A stretch of DNA of 64,000 nucleotides from Cepaea nemoralis. Lineage: Eukaryota; Mollusca; Gastropoda; Stylommatophora; Helicidae. Every line of letters starts with the position of its first letter. Positions within the stretch are counted from its first letter, which is position 1. Positions 57,186 through 64,000 of this stretch are shown in pieces. The position numbers were made by a program, and so were the translations under genes. Under the pieces are notes generated by a model. It saw nothing but the letters and a program-made list of their open reading frames with translations. It was not told the origin of the DNA and made no database searches. Location of the stretch: contig JACEFZ010003406.1 in NCBI GenBank assembly GCA_014155875.1, positions 127,501-191,500 of the forward strand, in the 5' to 3' direction.

Positions 57186-57610
57186 GACCTGGTCTTCACA
57201 CAGACCATTCTCGTCTTCTCCTAACATTGCTAACATCATGTTGTCTCCATGCATACCACTCTCTCATCTCCTCTCCTGGCATTGCAGACATCAAGTTGTC
57301 TCCACGCAGACCACTCTTTCATCTCCCCTCCTGACATTGCTGACATCATGTTGTCTCCACACAGACCACTCTCTCATCTCCCCTCCTTACATTGCTGACA
57401 TCAAGTTGTCTGCACACAGACCACTCTCTCATCTCCCCTCCTAACATTGCTGACATCAAGTTGTCTCCACGCAGGCCTTCCTCTCATCTCCTGTCCTTCC
57501 ATCACTGGCATCATTTTATCTCCACACAGAACTTCCTCTCATCTCCTGTTCTTACATCACTGACATCATTTTATCTCCACACAGAACTTCCTCTCATCTC
57601 CTGTTCTTAT
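57186..57610. repeat. 55-bp tandem repeat, about 7 units
   Basis: Units contain CAGACCACTCTCTCATCTCC, CCTCCTGACATTGCTGACAT and CAxGTTGTCTCCAC. Right-hand units have TTTTATCTCCACACAGAACT. Confidence 0.9.
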
Positions 57611-57885
57611 ATTTTTTTTTAAGTTGCACATCCCTTACAGGACGTTGCAGTTAACACCAGCATTTTTCAGCTATTGTTGATGTTCTTGGCAAAATTACGC
57701 TCAGTAGTTTGCCATTGCTTTCTGAGTGACCGGCTCACATACCCTGTGAGTAACCAACGTGACGTGATCCGCTGCTGAATCTCATGCAGCTGTGTTCCTC
57801 ACTTGGATATACAGGATCATGGAGAAGGTCATTAAGCCCTTCGCCAGGGAGAATACAAACCATTGTCTCACATTTTTTACTTAAG
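57611..57885 (-). mobile_element. SINE with 'CAGAAAGCAATGGCAAACTAC' body, minus orientation
   Basis: T-run then AAGTTGCACATCCCTTACAG, CAGTAGTTTGCCATTGCTTT and CTGAGTGACCGGCTCACATA. The head side ends near TTCGCCAGGGAGA. A tail-only scrap in + orientation follows at 57960-58045. Confidence 0.8.
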
Positions 57886-58194
57886 TTGCTGAAGTTACAG
57901 GTCATACCATATTCTCATTTTATCTCCCTACAATGCTGATGTCACATTTCATCTCCCAGTAAATTACCCAGTAAATTATAAACAGCCAATAAATGCTGAG
58001 GTTGACAGCAACATCCTATAAAGGACATGCAACTAATGTTTTAAAAAAAACAGTTTACAACACTGCATGTACTAAAGGTTACCTGTAGTCTCCCAGGTCT
58101 TTAGTTCACCTGTCCCCACAATAAACGCTGGTGTTCTTCGTTATTTATGTTAACATTGTGCGGTTATATTTAACAATGATTACCTTCCCTTGAG

Positions 58195-58275
58195 GGGGCA
58201 GCAGTAGCACAGTGACTAGCCCTTGCCCACCAACCTGATGGTCATGTGTGCCAATCCCCCTCACAGTGGGGATGT
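58195..58275 (+). repeat. tRNA-like SINE head
   Basis: GGGGGCAGCAGTAGCACAGT and GATGGTCATGTGTGCCAATC could be A- and B-box regions of a third head type. The rest to 58390 has no known body. Weak. Confidence 0.3.
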
Positions 58276-58483
58276 ATTAAACCTGGACCTCCACTCCTAG
58301 TTCCAACAAACCTGACATGGGCACCTTTCTGGGCAGTAAAGATGGCTGGTGTGATACTGAACACATCTGAAATAATTGCCGTTCAGGTTTTAAAATAGGG
58401 CCAACACTTTAAACCAGATACACCTCAAGGCATGGGACATGGTTCTTTCTTTTGTATACTGACCTCCTCTTGAAATCGTCCAG

Positions 58484-58605
58484 GGTTCCAGCTCTGCAGG
58501 ATCTCGGCCATCCACTCCAAACAGTGTCAGATCTAGCACTGAGCGGCTGTTGGCGGAGTTTGAGGGACATGCACTGCAGTATGCAGCCAAGTCTTTGAAG
58601 TCATT
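58484..58605 (+). CDS. APBB: APBB exon: linker before PTB1
   Basis: The acceptor TTGAAATCGTCCAG ends at 58483 and the donor is GTAAGT at 58606. It has 40 codons plus two bases, starting in phase 0 as required by the WW exon: GSSSAGSRPSTPNSVRSSTE, then RLLAEFEGHALQYAAKSLKS. The start is Ser/Pro-rich. The second half looks like a short conserved helix leading to PTB1. The last two bases (TT) join A of the next exon to give Leu. The direct join WW-to-58484 is phase-compatible, but further exons in the 32-kb intron are possible, since vertebrate Fe65 has a longer linker. Confidence 0.8.
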
Positions 58606-58959
58606 GTAAGTATTCAGTTTCACTGGCTTGTGACTTTGTGAAATGTATACGTGTTTCAGTCTTCTACTCTTTTTCTTTTTCTTCATTTCCTCTCGGCATC
58701 TTCCTTTCCTTTTGCAGCTGCTACACCCTACATCTCCTCTTCTTCGCATCCCTCTTCTCTGCTGTTGTGCCTGTTTAACATATTTTTATACCATCTCCTT
58801 CTCTTTGCCTACAGCTTCTTCACTTATTCCTCCTTGTTCTAGACCTTCTCTTCCTTTTGTTTTCCTTATCTACAGCAGTCGTAGATGTTCTATTTTCTGT
58901 GCCTATTCACATCTTCTGTCCCTGTTTCTGAACCTCTTCCACACCTGCACCCTGTGACT

Positions 58960-59640
58960 CTACATCTTCCATGCCTCCTCCCTGTGTCTCTACATCTTGT
59001 ACACCATCTTTCTGTTTCTCTACATCTTCTTTGCCTCATCTCTGTTTTTCTTCATCTACACCATCTCTCTGTTTCTCTACATCTTCTATGCCTCATCTCT
59101 GTTTTTCTTCATCTACACCATCTCTCTGTTTCTCTACATCTTCTATGCCACCTCTCTGTTTCTCTACATCTTCTATGCCTCTTATCTGTTTTTCTTCATC
59201 TACACCATCTCTCTGTTTCTCTACATCTTCTATGCCTCTTCTCTGTTTTTCTTCATCTACACCATCTCTCTGTTTCTCTACATCTTCTATGCCTCTTCTC
59301 TGTTTTTCTTCATCTACACCATCTCTCTGTTTCTCTACATCTTCTATGCCTCTTCTCTGTTTTTCTTCATCTACACCATCTCTCTGTTTCTCTACATCTT
59401 CTATGCCTCTTCTCTGTTTTTCTTCATCTACACCATCTCTCTGTTTCTCTACATCTTCTATGCCTCTTCTCTGTTTTTCTTCATCTACACCATCTCTCTG
59501 TTTCTCTACATCTTCTATGCCTCTTCTCTGTTTCTCTACATCTTCTATGCCTCTTCACTGTTTCTCTACATCTTCTATGCCTCTTCTCTGTTTTTCTTCA
59601 TCTTATACACCATCTCCCTGTCTGTCTACCTTTTCTACAC
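58960..59640. repeat. 57-bp tandem repeat, about 9 units
   Basis: Units have CTCTGTTTTTCTTCATCTAC, ACCATCTCTCTGTTTCTCTA and CATCTTCTATGCCT. Because 57 is a multiple of three and the unit lacks stops, all three + frames stay open (240-295 codons, Leu/His-, Ser/Pro- and Phe/Tyr-rich). These are not genes. Confidence 0.95.
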
Positions 59641-60150
59641 TGTTTTGTCCTTCTCTTCCTTATGTCCCCCTTCTTTCCTGTTATGGCTTCTAATTCTGCC
59701 TCAAACATCCTTCTTCTTTGCTACTGCTGCTCTTCCTCCTCCTCTTCACATCCTCCTTCTCTGCTGTTATAACTTCTCTTTCTTCACACATCCACGGTCT
59801 CTGCTGTTATGACTCTTTCCCCATCTCCTCACCTTCTCCTTCTTTGTTGACGTAACTTCTCCTTCTCTTCTCACATCCTCCTCTGCTGTTGTAACCCCCC
59901 TTATATTCCACGCATGCTCCTTCTCTGCTGCTGTTTAAACTCTTCTTCTTTCTCCTCACACCCTTCTCCTCCTCCTTCTCCTCACACCCTACTACTCTTC
60001 ACATCCCCCTTCTCCTCCCATCCCCCTTCTCCTCACATCCCCTTCTCCTCACATCCCCCTTCTCCTCACATCCTCCTCTGTTGTTATAAATCCTCCTCTG
60101 TTTCACCATTTCCTCCCATGATAATAATAGTTGCTGTTAAAAGTAAAAGC
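59641..60150. repeat. Pyrimidine-rich low-complexity region
   Basis: Loose repeats of TTCTCCTCACATCC and CTCTGCTGTTATAAC. No gene seen. Confidence 0.7.
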
Positions 60151-60299
60151 TGTAATTATATTTAAAATATAATGTTCATTTGTCAAGAGCTCTTTGTGTA
60201 CGCGCATAAACCCCATTTTACAAGCTCATCTTTTCAGAGTAAATTTCAAGTTATGGATAACAGTAATTTGAATCTCACTGCTTTAAGTCGACATATAAT

Positions 60300-60545
60300 T
60301 GAAAATGCCACCACATGGGGTTATGGATGCAGTTCGTAATCCCGCATACCACGTTCGAAACACAGCTGTAGGCGATTTGGCAGCAGACTGCCTTACGGTG
60401 GTTTTTTATGAAATGGTATGGGTGCCTGTCATCCAGAAAGCAATGGCAAACTACTGTACGTAAACTTGCCCAAAGCACGAACAGCCAAAAGATGCTAGGA
60501 TTTACTGCTACGTCCTGTAAAGGATATGCAACTAAATTTTAACCA
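60300..60545 (+). mobile_element. SINE with 'CAGAAAGCAATGGCAAACTAC' body, + orientation
   Basis: Head-side ACGTTCGAAACACAGCTGTA, then CCAGAAAGCAATGGCAAACT and TACGTCCTGTAAAGGATATG with tail CAACTAA. More diverged than 50590-50803. Confidence 0.75.
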
Positions 60546-60602
60546 CATGTCAACATATGGACTACCAGAAGTGACATATAAATAATGGAATGATGTAGGA
60601 GC

Positions 60603-61186
60603 TACAAGGCAGGCTTCAAATAAAAACACTAAAAGTGTCATAGAAATTACAATAACCATGCCATTGTCTTGTTAACTTATATATATATATCAATATATTT
60701 GTTGTTAAGGATGGCAAGAGTGTTAAGCACATGAAATCACATTGCAGACAAACATGTTGAAGCCATAAGGACAGTTTAAAGATGGCCACCCCACATTTGA
60801 CATTTAGCAAAGAGGAGAAGCATTCTGTTATCCGTGTTTTGATCATTGAAGGGGTGAAACCTATAGAAATTCATCGGCGAATGAAGGTCCAGTATAGCAA
60901 TGCATGCCTGTAAGTCCAGCAAGTGTATGAGTGGAGTAGGAGGTTTCAAAATGGTGTGACTTATGTGACAGGACTGTTTACGACCGGGTCAGGCACACCA
61001 AGTAGTGACCCTAGATAATTGTTTCTACAGGAATCCAAGCACTTAATCGATGCTGATTGAACACAGTGGTGACTACATCGAAAAATCATACATTTGTTCT
61101 TTATTTTTTAGAATATATTAAACCTTCCCCCCCCCCCCCCCAAAAAAAAAATAACATGTAGGGTTTTCATTTTAAGCTCCCTCATA
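60603..61186 (+). mobile_element. mariner with large internal deletion
   Basis: Element 60605-61184 between TA dinucleotides. The ends CAAGGCAGGCTTCAAATAAA and the complement of TTTTAAGCTCCCTCA are similar. The + strand encodes a mariner N terminus, TFSKEEKHSVIRVLIIEGVK then PIEIHRRMKVQYSNACL and VQQVYEWSRRFQNGVTYVT. It then jumps to the usual C-terminal end (LFLQESKHLIDAD). The catalytic core is gone. It differs in sequence from the mariner at 53571. Confidence 0.75.
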
Positions 61187-61514
61187 TATATTTTACTTAG
61201 CCTTGACCTGAAGCACATTAACTCTTGGAGCCACTCTCTTAGTAGGATTGGGATATATCTGGGGTGATATTTGAGCTTCATCAGCTGTCACACATTCTGC
61301 TAAGAGTTACACATGTAAGAAAAAAGTAAGGCACATTTTTCAATATGTTGAGGTACATTTGGCAAATGGTGCTAGCCCCATTTTTGTATGGACCAGTTGA
61401 CACTCGATGGGTGATTAGGTAAGTATCATGCTGGCCTCATTTACTTCTCAGACTTCGAGGGGGATTCAAATACATGATCACCAGGCTGGCAGGCAAATAT
61501 GTTAGCCAATGAGT

Positions 61515-62690
61515 GAAGCTCCACTGAGTGAGGCTCCCACTGAGAGAGGCTCCCACTAAGTGAGGCTCCCACTGAGAGAGGCTCCCACTAAGTGAGGCTC
61601 CCACTGAGAGGCTCCCACTGAGAGGCTCTGACTGAGAGGCTCCCACTGAGAGAGGCTCCCACTAAGTGAGGCTCTCACTGAGAGAGGCTCCCACTAAGTG
61701 CGGCTCCCACTGAGAGAGGCTCCCACTGAGAGAAGCTCCCACTAAGTGAGGCTCCCACTGAGAGAGGCTCCCACTGAGAGGCTCCCACTAAGTGCGGCTC
61801 CCACTGAGAGAGGCTCCCACTAAGTGAGGCTCCCACTGAGAGGCTCCCACTGAGAGGCTCCCACTAAGTGAGGCTCCCACTGAGAGAGGCTCCCACTAAG
61901 TGAGGCTCCCACTAAGTGAGGCTCCCAGTAAGTGCGGCTTCCACTGAGAGAAGCTCCCACTGAGAGGCTGCCACTAAGTGAGGCTCCGACTGAGAGAGGA
62001 TCCCACTGAGAGGCTCCCACTAAGAGGCTCCCACTGAGAGAAGATCCCACTGAGAGGCTCCCACTAAGTGAGGCTTCCACTGAGAGAGGCTCCCAGTAAG
62101 TGCGGCTTCCACTGAGAGAAGCTCCCACTGAGAGGCTCCCACTAAGTGAGGCTCCCACTGAGAGGCTCCGACTGAGAGAGGATCCCACTGAGAGGCTCCC
62201 ACTAAGTGAAGCTCCCACTGAGAGAGGCTCCCACTGAGAGAGGCTTCCACTGAGAGAGGATCCCACTGAGAGGCTCCCACTAAGTGAAGCTCCCACTAAG
62301 TGAGGCTCCCACTGAGAGTGGCTTCCACTGAGAGAGGATCCCACTGAGAGGCTCCCACTAAGTGAGGCTCCCACTAAGTGAGGCTCCCACTGAGAGAGAG
62401 TTCCACTGAGAGAGATTCCCACTAAGTGAGGCTCCCACTGAGAGAGAGTTCCACTGAGAGAGGCTCCCACTAAGTGAGGCTCTCACTGAGAGAGGCTCCC
62501 ACTGAGAGAGGAACCCACTGAAAGAAAAGGAACCCACTGAGAGAAGCTCCCACTAAAAGAGATTCCAACTATGAGAGAGGAAATAACTGAGAGAAACCCA
62601 CTAACAGAGGAACCCACTAAGAGAGGGGAACCTATTAAGAGAGGCTCCCACTAAGAGAGAGGAACACACTAAGAGAGGCTCCCACTAAGA
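61515..62690. repeat. 14/16-bp minisatellite, ~1.2 kb
   Basis: Units are GAGGCTCCCACTGAGA and GAGGCTCCCACTAAGT (16 bp) with a 14-bp variant, mixed irregularly. Units decay to the right into GAGAGGAACCCACTAA forms. The 216-codon minus frame (GASLSGSLSVG type) comes from the repeat. Confidence 0.95.
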
Positions 62691-63110
62691 GCCCTTGTGT
62701 GCCATGCAGTCACCAAAACTGTAAGCCAAAAACTATATTCCCAGAATGTCTGAAATGTCTTGCAAAGGGGCTTACTTGAAGCCTTACTTGAAGGTGAGAA
62801 GCACCCACCCACTAAGGGAGAGAAACCCACTAAACGTTAACATGTTATAAGATTTCTAAATTTAAAAAAATATAACTAAGATATTCTGATATTCAATAGT
62901 AATTCAAATATTGCAATATTTGATCATCATGTTTACAATATTAACCTATAATAAGATATTTTAATATTTTGAATTCATTTTTTAAAACATTGTAAGAGTT
63001 TCCTAAGTACTATCAACTGTTAGTTAAATTTGCTACTGTAGCTTTTCTGTGATTAAAGTTTAATAGTATTGTCACAGTAGCGTTTCTGTGAATAATTCCT
63101 TGTCTTTCAG
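62691..63110 (+). other. APBB intron, no gene seen
   Basis: AT-rich, ending in the TTCCTTGTCTTTCAG acceptor of the PTB1 exon. Confidence 0.6.
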
Positions 63111-63318
63111 ATCAACATTCCCTGAGAAACAGCTACTCTCATCTCTGGACACAAACTCTGAGAAGGTTGTCCGCTTTGCCGTTCGATCGTTAGGCTGGGT
63201 GAAAATTGCCGAGGAGGATTTAACCCCAGAGCGAAGCAGCAAGGCTGTCAACAAGTGCATCGTTGACCTGTCTCTGGGCCGTAATGACATCAACGATGCC
63301 GTGGGACGCTGGGGAGAT
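63111..63318 (+). CDS. APBB: APBB exon: start of PTB1 domain
   Basis: The acceptor CTTGTCTTTCAG ends at 63110 and the donor is GTAAGA at 63319. One base completes a Leu codon, followed by 69 codons. RFAVRSLGWVKIAEEDLTPE, RSSKAVNKCIVDLSLGRNDI and NDAVGRWGD match the first PTB domain of Fe65 proteins (FAVRSLGWVEMAEEDLAPGK and NDIRDTVGIWGE in APBB2). This is the firmest identification in the window. In vertebrates PTB1 binds partners such as CP2/LSF and Tip60; PTB2, outside the window, binds the APP tail. It ends in phase 0. Confidence 0.95.
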
Positions 63319-63780
63319 GTAAGAGTTACATTCAGATTTTTTAATAACCTGAGAATTATCAGAGTGCAAATTTAAATTTCCTGTCCTGTGTTTGCCAATT
63401 CTGAGCCGTAATTGTGTTTGCAGACTCTGTCAGTTTTCTATCTTCATTTTATGCATCCTGTTTTCTATCACATGTTCCTGAGCAGTTGTCTGTGACCTTG
63501 TCGTGTCCTTTGTTTTCTTCTTGCTTTTCTGTTGTATGTTTTTATGCATTGAATGATATTTTATCAATATTTTTGTTTAAAGCATGTTCTTATTTTAAAA
63601 ACGTCTTTTATGAAGTCTTGAGGGATCTCTATGGCGAAGTGGTCGGGTCATCGGCTTCATGCTGAGAAGGTCTTGGGTTTGTTTTCACATTCTGGCATTC
63701 GGTTTGTGAGTCCAGTGTTTTAAGATACCCTTACGGAATGTTGCCAGAGCTATGGAAGTCATGCTCTTCTATGCTTTCGA
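63319..63780. other. APBB intron with a tRNA-like scrap
   Basis: 63625-63690 has GGCGAAGTGGTCGGGTCATC and AAGGTCTTGGGTTTG, related to the head at 14112-14165. Nothing else recognised. Confidence 0.45.
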
Positions 63781-63784
63781 CAGA

Positions 63785-64000
63785 AAGTCAGCAGATCTGC
63801 AGAGAGAGGCCCAGGACAGACAGTCAGCTGATCTGTGGAGAGAGACCCAGGGCAGACAGTCAGCTGATCTGTGGAGAGAGGCTCAGGGCCAGTCAGTCAG
63901 CTGATCTGTGGAGAGAGGCCCAGGGCAGACAGTCAGCTGATCTGTGGAGAGAGGCCCAGGGCAGACAGTCAGCTGATCTGTGGAGAGAGGCCCAGGGCAG
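63785..64000. repeat. 36-bp tandem repeat, continues past the window
   Basis: Six units of CAGCTGATCTGTGGAGAGAG plus GCCCAGGGCAGACAGT. The right end is cut by the window edge. Confidence 0.95.

Noticed and set aside
61820..62470. 216-codon minus-strand frame of GASLSGSLSVG type
   Set aside because: Comes from the irregular 14/16-bp minisatellite; no start context or flanking coding sequence.

Overview
This window looks like intron-rich genomic DNA of an invertebrate animal, and repeats dominate it. The only host gene I can support is an Fe65/APBB-family gene (amyloid precursor protein-binding family B) on the + strand. Its exons run from about 0.9 kb to 63.3 kb, and the gene continues beyond both ends of the window. 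Fe65 proteins are found in animals. The mix of RTE-like, I-like and Ingi-like LINEs, tRNA-derived SINEs, hAT and mariner elements, and very abundant micro- and minisatellites suggests a mollusc or another lophotrochozoan. That placement is an inference, not something I can prove.

APBB exons, with compatible splice phases: 872-1496 (acidic N-terminal region), 11883-11985 (hydrophilic linker, open in a frame interrupted just outside the exon), 16903-16978 (start of the WW domain), 23292-23416 or its near-identical duplicate 26547-26671 (rest of the WW domain), 58484-58605 (linker before PTB1) and 63111-63318 (start of PTB1). The two WW exon copies cannot both be spliced in without breaking the frame.

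Layout. 0-17 kb: acidic exon, two hAT-type MITEs (2523-2981, 4565-4849), a CATC microsatellite, SINEs, LINE fragments, and a near full-length RTE-like LINE (8316-11548, minus strand) inserted into an older LINE with a visible target-site duplication. 17-21 kb: short exon, CTT/CTG triplet repeats and a 2.3-kb minisatellite of 31- and 52-bp units. 21.6-35.2 kb: two copies of a ~3-kb segment carrying the WW exon. The second copy is split by a 7.2-kb hAT element (26728-33933) that itself holds an Ingi-like LINE. 35-58 kb: a 980-bp exact tandem duplication, a 5'-truncated I-like LINE with one frameshift (41868-45055), a third LINE family as two inverted pieces (39.2 and 46-48 kb), further MITEs and SINEs, and a mariner (53571-54870). 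57-64 kb: several minisatellites, a deleted mariner, and the PTB1 exon.

I see no bacterial-type operon, CRISPR array, defence cassette or clearly new biological system. The most notable points are the duplicated WW exon with a likely assembly or haplotype explanation, the layered insertion history with exact duplications, SINE families that share a body but have different tRNA-like heads, and an atypical WW domain. Most long open frames in the tandem repeats are by-products of repeat units whose length is a multiple of three.
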